Positions 44,601 through 53,390 of a DNA stretch of 64,000 nt are shown here, in pieces (positions within the stretch are counted from its first letter, which is position 1; each line of letters opens with the position of its first letter). The position numbers and the translations under genes are program-made. The DNA is from an uncultured Lachnospiraceae bacterium (GTDB taxonomy: Bacteria; Bacillota; Clostridia; Lachnospirales; Lachnospiraceae). Below the pieces are notes generated by a model. It had not been told where the DNA came from and ran no database searches. It saw only the letters and a list, made by a program, of their open reading frames with translations. The stretch covers positions 1 to 64,000 of the forward strand of contig CANRFZ010000007.1 in the NCBI GenBank assembly GCA_947630025.1, read 5' to 3'.

Positions 44601-45917
44601 ATGGCAAGATTAACGTTTCATGGCGGCATTCATCCCTATGACGGCAAGGAGCTGTCCAAGGATAAGCCCATCAAAGCGGTACTGCCCAAGGGCGATCTGG
44701 TCTATCCGTTGTCGCAGCATATCGGCGCGCCGGCGAAACCGATTGTGGAGAAGGGCGACCATGTCCTGACCGGACAGAAGATCGCCGAGGCGGGCGGATT
44801 TGTGTCGGCGCCGATCTACGCCACCGTTTCCGGCACCGTGAAATCCATTGAGCCCAGACGTGTCGTGACGGGCGATAATGTGATGAGTATCGTCGTGGAG
44901 AATGACGGACTGTATGAGGAAGTGGAATATCCGGCGGTGAAGCCGTTGGAGGAGATGACGCGGGAGGAGATCATCGAGCGGATCAAAGAGGCCGGCATCG
45001 TCGGCATGGGCGGCGCGGGTTTTCCCACCCATGTGAAGTTGTCCCCCAAGGAGCCGGAGAAGATCGACTGTGTGATCGTAAACTGTGCGGAGTGCGAACC
45101 GTATCTTACTTCGGACTACCGCAGGATGATAGAGGAACCGGAGAAGCTGGTGGGCGGACTGCAGGTGCTTTTGCAGTTATTTCCCAATGCCAGAGGAATA
45201 CTGGCGGTGGAGGACAACAAACCCGACTGCGTGGCCGTCTTAAAGAAGCTGACGAAAGACGATGTGCGCATCAGCGTCAAGGCGCTGCGCACCAAATACC
45301 CGCAGGGCGCGGAGCGGCAGATTATCTATGCGGTGACGGGACGGGCGATCAATTCGTCGATGCTGCCCGCCGACGCCGGCTGCGTGGTCAACAACGTAGA
45401 TACCGTGGTGGCTATCCGGCAGGCGGTCTGCGAGGGCAAGCCGCTGATGCACCGGATCGTGACGGTGACCGGCGACGCGGTGGCGGACCCCAGGAATTTT
45501 ATCGTCCGCATCGGCACCAACTACCATGAACTGATAGAAGAAGCGGGCGGGTTTAAGAAGGAACCGGTCAAGATCGTCTCCGGCGGCCCGATGATGGGCT
45601 TCGGCATTTTCGATCTGGACGTGCCGACGACCAAGACGGCGTCCGCACTGCTATGCCTGACGGAAGACGACGTCTCCCGCATGGAGCCCGGCCCGTGCAT
45701 CAACTGCGGGCGGTGCGTGGAATCCTGTCCGAGCCGTCTGGTGCCCAGTATGCTGGCGGATGATGCGGAGCATTACGAGGAGGACGCTTTTGTCGCCCAC
45801 GAAGGGATGGAATGCGTGGAATGCGGATGCTGCAGCTACGTGTGTCCCGCCCGGAGGCCGCTGACGCAGTCCATCAAGTCTATGCGCAAGATGCAGCTTG
45901 CCAAGCGGAAAAAGTAG
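44601..45917 (+). CDS. rnfC: Rnf complex subunit C
   Basis: NADH-side subunit of the ferredoxin:NAD+ oxidoreductase. 438 residues: RnfC N-terminal domain (LTFHGGIHPYDGKELSKDKP), Nqo1-like FMN/NAD domain (GMGGAGFPTHVKL, NCAECEPYLTSDYRRM), then two ferredoxin-type clusters (CINCGRCVESCPS, then CVECGCCSYVCPA). ATG 44601 is preferred over in-frame 44595 and GTG 44475 because GGAG at 44590-44593 is seven bases from it. First gene of an operon C-D-G-E-A-B. Confidence 0.95.
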   Translation: MARLTFHGGIHPYDGKELSKDKPIKAVLPKGDLVYPLSQHIGAPAKPIVEKGDHVLTGQKIAEAGGFVSAPIYATVSGTVKSIEPRRVVTGDNVMSIVVENDGLYEEVEYPAVKPLEEMTREEIIERIKEAGIVGMGGAGFPTHVKLSPKEPEKIDCVIVNCAECEPYLTSDYRRMIEEPEKLVGGLQVLLQLFPNARGILAVEDNKPDCVAVLKKLTKDDVRISVKALRTKYPQGAERQIIYAVTGRAINSSMLPADAGCVVNNVDTVVAIRQAVCEGKPLMHRIVTVTGDAVADPRNFIVRIGTNYHELIEEAGGFKKEPVKIVSGGPMMGFGIFDLDVPTTKTASALLCLTEDDVSRMEPGPCINCGRCVESCPSRLVPSMLADDAEHYEEDAFVAHEGMECVECGCCSYVCPARRPLTQSIKSMRKMQLAKRKK

Positions 45918-45941
45918 GAAGAAAGGAGACAGAAGCCAGAT

Positions 45942-46874
45942 ATGAATGATTTAATGAAGGTATCATCCAATCCGCATATCCGATCCAAGACGGGAACAAG
46001 CAGCATTATGTTGTCCGTAGTGATCGCCCTTCTTCCGGCGGCGGGATTCGGTATCTATAATTTCGGGCCGAGGGCGCTTATGCTGATCGCGGTGACGATC
46101 GCGTCCACGGTGCTGACAGAGCTTATCTTTGAATTGATCTGCAAGAAAAAAATAACGATCGGCGATTACTCCGCGGTGGTGACGGGACTGCTGCTGGCGC
46201 TGAACCTTCCCCCTTCCGTTCCGTGGTGGGTCGGCGTAGTGGGCGGCGTGTTTGCGATTCTCGTCGTCAAGATGCTGTTCGGCGGGCTGGGGCAGAACTT
46301 TATGAACCCCGCGCTGGGCGCCAGATGTTTTCTGCTGATTTCCTTTACTTCCCTTATGACGAATTTTGACTGCGACGCCTACACGGGCGCCACGCCGCTG
46401 GCCAATCTCAAGAGCGGCGCACAAGTCAATATTCTGGATATGGTGATCGGCAGGACGGCGGGTACGATCGGCGAGACGTCGATGATCGCCATCGTGATAG
46501 GTGCCTGCTTCCTGATATTGATCGGCGTCATCGACCTGCGGATTCCCGGCAGCTATATCGTGAGCTTTGTGATTTTTGTCTGTATCTTCGGCGGCCACGG
46601 CACCGACTGGGCGTACATATCCGCGCAGCTTGCGGGCGGCGGCCTGATGCTGGGCGCGTTCTTTATGGCAACGGACTATGTAACCCGCCCCATCACCAAG
46701 AGAGGGCAGTATCTGTTCGGCGTCATACTGGGAATACTGACGGGAATCTTCCGTATCTTCGGGCCTTCGGCGGAGGGCGTTTCCTATGCGATCATCATCG
46801 GCAATCTGCTGGTGCCGCTGATCGAGAAGTGGACTCTCCCGAAAGCGTTCGGTAAAGGAGGGGAGAAGGCATGA
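45942..46874 (+). CDS. rnfD: Rnf complex subunit D
   Basis: 310-residue membrane subunit with covalently bound FMN. Attachment threonine is in the motif GATPLA (Thr in YTGATPL). About nine membrane segments; FGGLGQNFMNPALGARCFLL is typical. Good ribosome-binding site (AAAGGAG). Overlaps rnfG by four bases (ATGA). ApbE, encoded at 50737-51741, probably attaches the flavin. Confidence 0.95.
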   Translation: MNDLMKVSSNPHIRSKTGTSSIMLSVVIALLPAAGFGIYNFGPRALMLIAVTIASTVLTELIFELICKKKITIGDYSAVVTGLLLALNLPPSVPWWVGVVGGVFAILVVKMLFGGLGQNFMNPALGARCFLLISFTSLMTNFDCDAYTGATPLANLKSGAQVNILDMVIGRTAGTIGETSMIAIVIGACFLILIGVIDLRIPGSYIVSFVIFVCIFGGHGTDWAYISAQLAGGGLMLGAFFMATDYVTRPITKRGQYLFGVILGILTGIFRIFGPSAEGVSYAIIIGNLLVPLIEKWTLPKAFGKGGEKA

Positions 46875-47479
46875 AAGAGATGATGAAAAATACCGGTATT
46901 CTTCTGGTGATCACCGTTGTAGCCGGCCTGATACTCGGTCTGGTGTACCAGATCACGAAGGAACCCATCGCCGCGCAGGATGCCAAGAAAAAGCAGGAAG
47001 CGTGTCAGGAAGTCTTTCAGGATGCCGCATCCTTTGAGGCAGTGGAGCTGCAGCAGGCGGACGCTTCCCTCTGGAAACAGGAGGGGTACGAACAGGAAAC
47101 GGTGGACGATGTAATGCGCGCCGTGGACGGTGCGGGCAGTCCGCTGGGCTATGTGATCACTGTGACGACCAAGGAGGGCTACGGCGGCGACATCACTTTT
47201 ACCATGGGCGTGCGGCTGGACGGTACGCTGAACGGTATGTCGATTCTTTCCATCTCCGAGACGGCGGGACTCGGCATGAGGGCCGAGGAAGTGTTAAAGC
47301 CGCAGTTTGCCGGCAGGCAGGCGGAGAAGTTTGAATATACGAAGAACGGCGCTGTTTCGGACAGCCAGATCGACGCGATCTCCGGCGCCACGATTACGAC
47401 CAACGCAGTGACCAATGGAGTCAATGCCGGTCTATACTATTTCCGGACGGTTTTGGGAGGAGGCAGTGCAGATGAATAG
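46871..47479 (+). CDS. rnfG: Rnf complex subunit G
   Basis: 202 residues: one N-terminal membrane segment and an outer FMN-binding domain with the covalent-flavin site SGATITT (second Thr carries FMN). Starts in the rnfD stop (ATGA overlap) and ends eight bases inside rnfE. Confidence 0.94.
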   Translation: MKEMMKNTGILLVITVVAGLILGLVYQITKEPIAAQDAKKKQEACQEVFQDAASFEAVELQQADASLWKQEGYEQETVDDVMRAVDGAGSPLGYVITVTTKEGYGGDITFTMGVRLDGTLNGMSILSISETAGLGMRAEEVLKPQFAGRQAEKFEYTKNGAVSDSQIDAISGATITTNAVTNGVNAGLYYFRTVLGGGSADE

Positions 47480-48209
47480 TGCAGGGGAACGTCTTGTCAA
47501 CGGTATTGTAAAAGAAAATCCCACCTTTGTGCTGATGCTGGGTATGTGTCCGACGCTGGCGGTCACCACATCGGCGGTCAACGGTCTGGGGATGGGCCTC
47601 ACCACGATGGTGGTGCTGGCGCTCAGCAACGTGTTTATCGCGATGCTGCGCGGCGTGATTCCCGATAAAGTGCGTATTCCGGCGTTTATCGTGATTATCG
47701 CGTCGTTCGTGACGGTAGTGCAGCTGTTGCTGCAGGGTTTCCTGCCGTCGCTGTACGAGGCGCTGGGCATCTATATCCCGCTGATCGTGGTCAACTGTAT
47801 TATTCTGGGACGCGCGGAGGCGTACGCATACAAGAATCCGGTAATTGCGTCCCTGTTTGACGGTATCGGCATGGGGCTCGGCTTCTCTGTGGCGCTGACC
47901 TGTATCGGCGCGGTGCGCGAGCTTCTGGGGGCCGGCGAGATCTTCGGCATCCATGTGATGCCGGACAGTTACGTGCCGGTGAGCATCTTTATCATGGCGC
48001 CGGGTGCATTCTTCGTGCTGGCGCTGCTGACGGCGGTTCAGAACAAGGTAAAGCTGGCGGGGGAGCGCAGGGGCAGAGATATGTCCAAGATCCAGTCCGG
48101 CTGCGGCAGCGACTGTATGAACTGCGCGGATACCGGCTGCGCACACAGACTGTATGACGACGGCGCAGCGAAGCAGGATGCGGGAAAGGAGGACAACGCA
48201 AATGGTTAA
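47472..48209 (+). CDS. rnfE: Rnf complex subunit E
   Basis: 245 residues, six membrane segments of the RnfA/E fold (NPTFVLMLGMCPTLAVTTSA, GIYIPLIVVNCIILGRAEAY). With RnfA it holds an intramembrane iron-sulfur cluster. The C-terminus has extra cysteines (CGSDCMNCADTGCAHR), which is longer than classical RnfE. AGGAGG upstream of ATG 47472. Overlaps rnfG and rnfA by eight bases each. Confidence 0.93.
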   Translation: MNSAGERLVNGIVKENPTFVLMLGMCPTLAVTTSAVNGLGMGLTTMVVLALSNVFIAMLRGVIPDKVRIPAFIVIIASFVTVVQLLLQGFLPSLYEALGIYIPLIVVNCIILGRAEAYAYKNPVIASLFDGIGMGLGFSVALTCIGAVRELLGAGEIFGIHVMPDSYVPVSIFIMAPGAFFVLALLTAVQNKVKLAGERRGRDMSKIQSGCGSDCMNCADTGCAHRLYDDGAAKQDAGKEDNANG

Positions 48210-48780
48210 GGAACTTTTGATAATTCTGATTTCGTCCTCACTTGTGAGCAACGTGGTGCTGAGCCAGTTCCTCGGCCTGTGTCCGTTCCTCGGTGTGTCC
48301 AAGAAGACGAACACGGCGGCGGGCATGGGCGTGGCGGTCATTTTTGTCATCACGCTGGCCTCGGCGGTGGCGGGGGCGATCTATCAATATCTGCTGGTGC
48401 CGTTTGATATCACCTATCTGCAGACCATCGTATTTATCCTTGTGATCGCCGCGCTGGTGCAGTTCGTGGAGATGTTCCTAAAGAAATTTATCCCCTCGCT
48501 GTACCGGTCGCTGGGCGTGTATCTGCCGCTGATCACGACCAACTGCGCGGTGCTGGGCGTGGCGCTTACCAATGTGCAGAAGGAGTACGGCATTGTGGAA
48601 GGAATCGTGAACGGATTTGCCACGGCGGTGGGCTTTACGATATCCATCGTCATTCTGGCCGGCATCCGTGAGAAGATGGCGCACAACGACATACCGGAAT
48701 CTTTCCGGGGAATGCCCATCGTGCTGGTGACGGCGGGGCTGATGGCCATCGCTTTCTGCGGTTTCTCCGGTTTGTTATAA
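48202..48780 (+). CDS. rnfA: Rnf complex subunit A
   Basis: 192 residues, six membrane segments: SNVVLSQFLGLCPFLGVSKK and GVYLPLITTNCAVLGVAL carry the two conserved cysteine motifs. AAAGGAGG is nine bases before ATG 48202, which lies inside the end of rnfE. Confidence 0.95.
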   Translation: MVKELLIILISSSLVSNVVLSQFLGLCPFLGVSKKTNTAAGMGVAVIFVITLASAVAGAIYQYLLVPFDITYLQTIVFILVIAALVQFVEMFLKKFIPSLYRSLGVYLPLITTNCAVLGVALTNVQKEYGIVEGIVNGFATAVGFTISIVILAGIREKMAHNDIPESFRGMPIVLVTAGLMAIAFCGFSGLL

Positions 48781-48845
48781 GAAGATGACGTTTGGATACG
48801 GCGGAGGCAGTACGATGCCGAATCCGGTAAGAAAGGCGGACGGGT

Positions 48846-49637
48846 ATGAGTATGACTGGAATATTGGTGGCAACGCTCTCGGTAGGGGCGGTGGGCCTGT
48901 TTGTGGGCCTGTTTCTAGGCGTTGCCGGCATTAAGTTCAAAGTGGAAGTAGATGAAAAGGAGGAGGCCGTGCTGGGCGTTCTGCCGGGCAACAACTGCGG
49001 CGGCTGCGGTTATGCGGGCTGCTCTGGTCTGGCGGCGGCGATCGCCAAGGGGGAGGCGCCCGTAAACGCCTGTCCCGTGGGCGGCGAAAAGGTCGGCAGC
49101 GAAATCGCCAGGATCATGGGTGTCGAAGCGCAGGAGAGCGTGCGGCAGGTGGCCTTCGTCAGATGTATGGGCGACCGGGAACGCACCAGAAGGGACTATG
49201 ACTATAGCGGGATAGAGGACTGCCGTATGTTGTCCTTTGTGCCCAACGGCGGGCCGAAATCGTGCAACGACGGCTGCCTGGGCTTCGGAAGCTGCGTTAA
49301 GGTATGTCCGTTCGACGCGATCCATGTGGTCAACGGCGTGGCGGTGGTAGACAGGGAGGCGTGCAAAGCCTGCGGCAAATGCGTCGCCGTGTGTCCAAAG
49401 AACCTGATTACGCTGGTTCCGTACACGGCGGAACATATCGTGGCCTGCAGTTCACGGGCGAAGGGCCCCGACACGATCAAAGCCTGCGACGTGGGCTGTA
49501 TCGCGTGCCAGCTCTGTAAGAAGAACTGTCCCGCGGACGCGGTGACGATCGAGGACTTCCATGCGTCCATCGATCAGGAAAAATGTACCGGCTGCGGCAC
49601 CTGCAAGGAGAAGTGCCCGCGCAAGATTATCGTGTAG
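48846..49637 (+). CDS. rnfB: Rnf complex subunit B
   Basis: Ferredoxin-oxidising subunit. 263 residues: N-terminal membrane helix, a Fe-S domain (CGGCGYAGC ... NAC), and four CxxCxxC-type ferredoxin motifs (GFGSCVKVCPF, CKACGKCVAVCP, CIACQLCKKNCP, CTGCGTCKEKCP). Last gene of the rnf operon; an aldo/keto reductase with its own clusters follows 13 bases later and is probably cotranscribed. Confidence 0.95.
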   Translation: MSMTGILVATLSVGAVGLFVGLFLGVAGIKFKVEVDEKEEAVLGVLPGNNCGGCGYAGCSGLAAAIAKGEAPVNACPVGGEKVGSEIARIMGVEAQESVRQVAFVRCMGDRERTRRDYDYSGIEDCRMLSFVPNGGPKSCNDGCLGFGSCVKVCPFDAIHVVNGVAVVDREACKACGKCVAVCPKNLITLVPYTAEHIVACSSRAKGPDTIKACDVGCIACQLCKKNCPADAVTIEDFHASIDQEKCTGCGTCKEKCPRKIIV

Positions 49638-49650
49638 GAATGGAGGAAAT

Positions 49651-50682
49651 ATGGGAAATAAAGTAACCTTAGGCAGAACCGGGATCACGACGGACAAAAA
49701 CGCTTTCGGCGCGCTGCCGATCCAGCGCATCTCAGACGCGGAGGCCGTACACCTTCTGCAGAAAGCATACGACAACGGCATCACGTTCTTTGACACCGCG
49801 AGGTGGTATACCGATAGCGAACACAAAGTGGGGCTGGCGCTCTCCGGCGTGCGCAATCACGTGTTTATCGCCACCAAGACAGGGGCGGCCAACGCGGACG
49901 ACTTCTGGAAAGATCTGGAGACGAGTCTGACCAATCTGCGGACGGATCACATCGATATCTATCAGTTCCACAATCCGTCGTTCTGCCCGAAACCGGGAGA
50001 CGAGAGCGGTCTCTACGACGCGGCGCTCAAGGCCAAGGAGCAGGGCAAGATCCTGCACATCGGCATCACGAACCACCGTCTGGCCGTAGCGCACGAGGCC
50101 ATCGACAGCGGACTGTACGAGACGCTGCAGTTTCCGTTCTGCTATCTGGCGACGGACAAGGACATCGAGCTGGTTCACAAATGCAGGGAAGCGGATATGG
50201 GATTTATCGCGATGAAAGCGTTGTCCGGCGGGCTGATCACCAATTCGGCGGCGGCCTATGCCTATCTGTCGCAGTATGACAACGTGCTGCCGATCTGGGG
50301 CATCCAGCGGGAGTCGGAGCTGGACGAATTTCTGTCCTATCTGGAAAATCCGCCTGTGTTATCAGAGGAACTGCAGGCGCTGATCGACCGTGACAGAGAG
50401 GAACTGCTGGGCGATTTCTGCCGGGGCTGCGGCTACTGTATGCCGTGTCCGGCGGGGATAGAGATCAATACCTGTGCCAGAATGTCGCTATTATTGCGCC
50501 GTTCTCCGTCGGCAGGGCATTTGAGTCCGGCGGGGCAGGCGATGATGCAGAAGATCGAGGGCTGCCTCCACTGTAATCAGTGTAAGAGCAAATGTCCTTA
50601 CGGGCTGGACACGCCGGCGCTACTGCAGAAGAATCTGGAGGACTACCGACAGGTGCTCGCCGGGAAAGTAAAGGTGCAGTAG
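49651..50682 (+). CDS. aldo/keto reductase with C-terminal [4Fe-4S] domain
   Basis: 343 residues. AKR barrel with the tetrad D48, Y53, K76, H107 (FFDTARWY, IATKTGA, YQFHNP). The C-terminal 80 residues carry two cysteine clusters, CRGCGYCMPCPAGIEI and CLHCNQCKSKCPYG, which would bind one or two iron-sulfur clusters. The clusters suggest ferredoxin or Rnf-linked electron supply; the substrate is unknown. GGAGGAAAT precedes ATG 49651, 13 bases after rnfB. An in-frame ORF opens earlier inside rnfB but has no independent support. Confidence 0.88.
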   Translation: MGNKVTLGRTGITTDKNAFGALPIQRISDAEAVHLLQKAYDNGITFFDTARWYTDSEHKVGLALSGVRNHVFIATKTGAANADDFWKDLETSLTNLRTDHIDIYQFHNPSFCPKPGDESGLYDAALKAKEQGKILHIGITNHRLAVAHEAIDSGLYETLQFPFCYLATDKDIELVHKCREADMGFIAMKALSGGLITNSAAAYAYLSQYDNVLPIWGIQRESELDEFLSYLENPPVLSEELQALIDRDREELLGDFCRGCGYCMPCPAGIEINTCARMSLLLRRSPSAGHLSPAGQAMMQKIEGCLHCNQCKSKCPYGLDTPALLQKNLEDYRQVLAGKVKVQ

Positions 50683-50736
50683 GATTGCAGGCGGCATCGG
50701 TGCGCCGCGGGCTATCGTTTGTGAGAAGCGTTTGAC

Positions 50737-51741
50737 TTAAATTAATGGAAACCCGGAGGAGCGGTGCATACTGCCGTCCATCATAAGATAGAGGGCTTCG
50801 GTATCAGGCAGGGATTCGATCAGCCGCATACCGTCGTTGAGACCGAGAAAATAGCAGGTGGTAGACAGGGCATCGGCGTCCACGGACGCGGGCGCAACGA
50901 CTGTCACGCCTGCTATTTGACTGTCCGCGGGATATCCCGTGGAGGTGTCCAGCAGATGGTGGTAGAGCGTGCCGTTCTCATAGAAGCAGCGCTCATAGAC
51001 GCCGGAAGTGACCACGGAGGCATCCGACAGGCTGATGATAGCCGCCGTTTCGCCTTCGGCGGCAAAAGGTTTCTGGATGCCGAGTCTGTAGGGCTGGCCG
51101 TCTGGTTTCGTCCCGATGACCAGCAGATTGCCGCCCAGATTGATGCAGGCGCTGTCGACACCCTGCTCCACGAGATAATCGCGCAGCCTGTCCGCGATAT
51201 AGCCCTTGGCGATAAATCCCAGATCGATAGCGGCGTCCGGATCTGTCAGCGTCACCGTACTGCCTTCCAGCACGACGGCGCGGTAGTCCACATGGGAAAG
51301 CGCCTCCCTGATGTCGGCATCGGCGGGGACGGCGGGCGTCTGCTCCGAGCCGAAATGCCACAGTTCGCTTAACGGCAGCACCGTCAGGTCTGTCCTGCCG
51401 CCCGACAGTTCGGAATAGTAGAGCGCGGTACGCAGCAGCGCAGCCGTCTCGTCGGAAACCGTGACGGCGGCACCGCAGCCGTGGTTGATGTTCCAGATGT
51501 CGGAGCCCTCCACGGAAGCGCTGAACAACTGCTCGTAGCCTTCGATCCGTGCGAAACACTCCCGGAGGATTTCTTCCCCGCTCTGCGCGCCGCCGGTGTC
51601 GTACAGTGTGATCTCCACCACCGTGTCCAGATAAAAGCCCGTCTGCGTGACGGGTTCCGTATGGCGGGCACACCCGGACAGGGTGCAGAGGAGCAGGCAG
51701 AGCCCTATGATTTTTACTGTGGCATATCGCTTTGCGGACAT
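50737..51741 (-). CDS. apbE: FAD:protein FMN transferase ApbE (lipoprotein)
   Basis: 334 residues. Lipoprotein signal with LSGC (cysteine 24), then the ApbE domain: GFYLDTVVEITLYD, DLGFIAKGYIADRL, INLGGNLLVIG, and the metal-binding HHLLDTSTGYPA with DADALSTTCYFLG. Transfers FMN from FAD to threonine in outer-membrane-facing or periplasm-like domains, here almost surely RnfG and RnfD. Convergent with the rnf/AKR operon. AAGGA seven bases before the ATG. Confidence 0.94.
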   Translation of the reverse strand: MSAKRYATVKIIGLCLLLCTLSGCARHTEPVTQTGFYLDTVVEITLYDTGGAQSGEEILRECFARIEGYEQLFSASVEGSDIWNINHGCGAAVTVSDETAALLRTALYYSELSGGRTDLTVLPLSELWHFGSEQTPAVPADADIREALSHVDYRAVVLEGSTVTLTDPDAAIDLGFIAKGYIADRLRDYLVEQGVDSACINLGGNLLVIGTKPDGQPYRLGIQKPFAAEGETAAIISLSDASVVTSGVYERCFYENGTLYHHLLDTSTGYPADSQIAGVTVVAPASVDADALSTTCYFLGLNDGMRLIESLPDTEALYLMMDGSMHRSSGFPLI

Positions 51742-51867
51742 ATCTTTTCCTTCCCCAAACGGCGCGGGCGTCGGCTTTTTCAGGACTGCCGACGCTGGGC
51801 AGAGTTGTGGCCTCTGTCGTATTTTATCTTATAGAGGCGGGGCGCAAATGTCAACAACGGGCAATAG

Positions 51868-51985
51868 CGAAAAAACTGCGCGAAAAAAATCTATGTGAGA
51901 AATATCTATACGAAAAATCCATGCGAAAAATCCATGAGAAGAAACCGCGCGAAAAATATCTGTGTAAAAAAATCCATGTAAAAAC
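51868..51985. repeat. degenerate 13-base repeat tract
   Basis: CGAAAAATCCATG occurs twice in perfect tandem (51911-51923, 51924-51936) and in about seven decayed forms from 51868 to 51985. It occupies the centre of the 333-base gap between apbE and the ECF sigma gene. A Lys-rich reading frame crosses it but shows no sign of being a gene. No clear promoter was found in the remaining gap. Confidence 0.65.
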
Positions 51986-52074
51986 CCATTCATCCTATCT
52001 TTTTATCTCCTGTATCCGTTATAGTAGATAGAGAAGCGGCAGCGCTTTGGGCCTGCGGAAAAGGAGGAGGCGGC

Positions 52075-52599
52075 ATGGACGGCGACGCGGCGGTGATCCG
52101 GCGTATGCGCAGGGGCGACGAGAGCGCCTTTGACGAGTTCGTAACGAAATATTATCCGGCGGTGCTTCGGTACTGCATGGCGCATACCGGCTGCCGGGAC
52201 GACGCGCAGGACATGACGCAGGAGACGTTTGTCAGGTTCTTCGGGAGCATGGAACGCTACCGGCACTACGGCAGGGCGGCGAACTACCTGTACCGGATCG
52301 CGTCGCATCTCTGTGCCGACCGGTACCGGCACGGCAAGGCGATGACGGTGGTGCCTATCGACAGCATACCGGAGCCTGCGGCGCCGCATCCGCCGGATCT
52401 GGACGAGCTGCTATGCGTGCGCGCGGCCATCGACGGTCTGCCGGAGGAGCTGCGGGAAACGGCGGTTCTGTATTTTATGCAGGAGCGGAAGCTCAGGGAT
52501 ATCGCCCGCATTCTGGAGATCGGCCTGCCGTTAGTCAAATACCGGGTGCGGCGGGCCAGACTGCTTCTGGCAGAGCGGCTTAGAGAGGAGGAGACATGA
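52075..52599 (+). CDS. ECF-type RNA polymerase sigma factor
   Basis: 174 residues: region 2 (GDESAFDEFVTKYYPAVLRY, DDAQDMTQETFVRFFGSMER) and region 4 (LPEELRETAVLYFMQERKLR, DIARILEIGLPLVKYRVRRA) of an extracytoplasmic-function sigma factor. AAGGAGGAGG precedes ATG 52075. Overlaps the next gene by four bases (ATGA) and leads a four-gene operon with an ABC exporter, so it likely controls that operon. Confidence 0.93.
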   Translation: MDGDAAVIRRMRRGDESAFDEFVTKYYPAVLRYCMAHTGCRDDAQDMTQETFVRFFGSMERYRHYGRAANYLYRIASHLCADRYRHGKAMTVVPIDSIPEPAAPHPPDLDELLCVRAAIDGLPEELRETAVLYFMQERKLRDIARILEIGLPLVKYRVRRARLLLAERLREEET

Positions 52600-53390
52600 A
52601 CAGGGAAGACAGACGGATCAGGGAATATTTTTCCCGCTTACAGGAGAGTCCGCAGAGGGATGCGTCACAGGCGGGGCTGCGCCGGACGATCGAACGCTCC
52701 AAGGATGCCTACTGCGACGCACAGGCGCAGGAATCCCTGTCTGCGGCGGAATTTCTGTACCGGCAGGGCGGCTATATCAGGAAGCGGTGGTGGCTGGCGC
52801 AGGGACTCGTCCTGCTTGGGCTCTGGTTTCTGCTGGGCAGTGCGGACGGCGGCGATACGCCGCGCAGGATGCTGGGCGCAGGCGGGCCGCTTTTTGCGGT
52901 GCTGGCGCTGCCGGAATTGTGGAAAAGCAGAAACGCCAATGTGCTGGAGATCGAATCGGTTTCGTATTTTTCCCTGCGGCAGATTTACGCGGCCAGACTC
53001 GTCCTGTTCGGCGTGGTGGATCTGACGCTGCTCTCGGTGTTTGCGGCGTGCACGGTGGCTTCCGGAAGGGGTGTTCTGACGCAGATCGTCCTGCAGTTTC
53101 TATTGCCCTGTGTGGTCACCTGCTGCATTTGTTTTACCGCGCTGTACCACGCGCCTTTTCTGTCCGAGGCGGCGGCTCTGTCCGCCTGTCTGGTGTGGAG
53201 CGTGATCTGGCTGCAGGCGGTTTCCTGCGACGAAATCTACCGCGCCGTTTCGGAGCCGCTATGGTACGGCGCGCTGGCTCTGGCGTCAGCGTATCTGGCG
53301 TTCTGCATCTACAGGGGGCAGGAGGGGTGCGGACGTCTGTGGGAAAAGGCGAAACAGGAAGGAACGGGAGGGTGCTTATGGAACTCGTAA
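52596..53390 (+). CDS. membrane protein, candidate anti-sigma partner
   Basis: 264 residues. Charged N-terminal domain (about 1-65, MNREDRRIREYFSRLQESPQ) facing the cytosol, then about six membrane segments (65-245). No known family seen. Because it overlaps the sigma gene and precedes the ABC genes, it may be the sigma factor's membrane-bound regulator or a subunit of the transporter; there is no direct motif evidence for either. Confidence 0.8.
   Translation: MNREDRRIREYFSRLQESPQRDASQAGLRRTIERSKDAYCDAQAQESLSAAEFLYRQGGYIRKRWWLAQGLVLLGLWFLLGSADGGDTPRRMLGAGGPLFAVLALPELWKSRNANVLEIESVSYFSLRQIYAARLVLFGVVDLTLLSVFAACTVASGRGVLTQIVLQFLLPCVVTCCICFTALYHAPFLSEAAALSACLVWSVIWLQAVSCDEIYRAVSEPLWYGALALASAYLAFCIYRGQEGCGRLWEKAKQEGTGGCLWNS

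Noticed and set aside
51732-52031. 99-codon Lys-rich frame before the sigma gene
   Set aside because: It is produced by the 13-base repeat tract and has no start signal or family resemblance.
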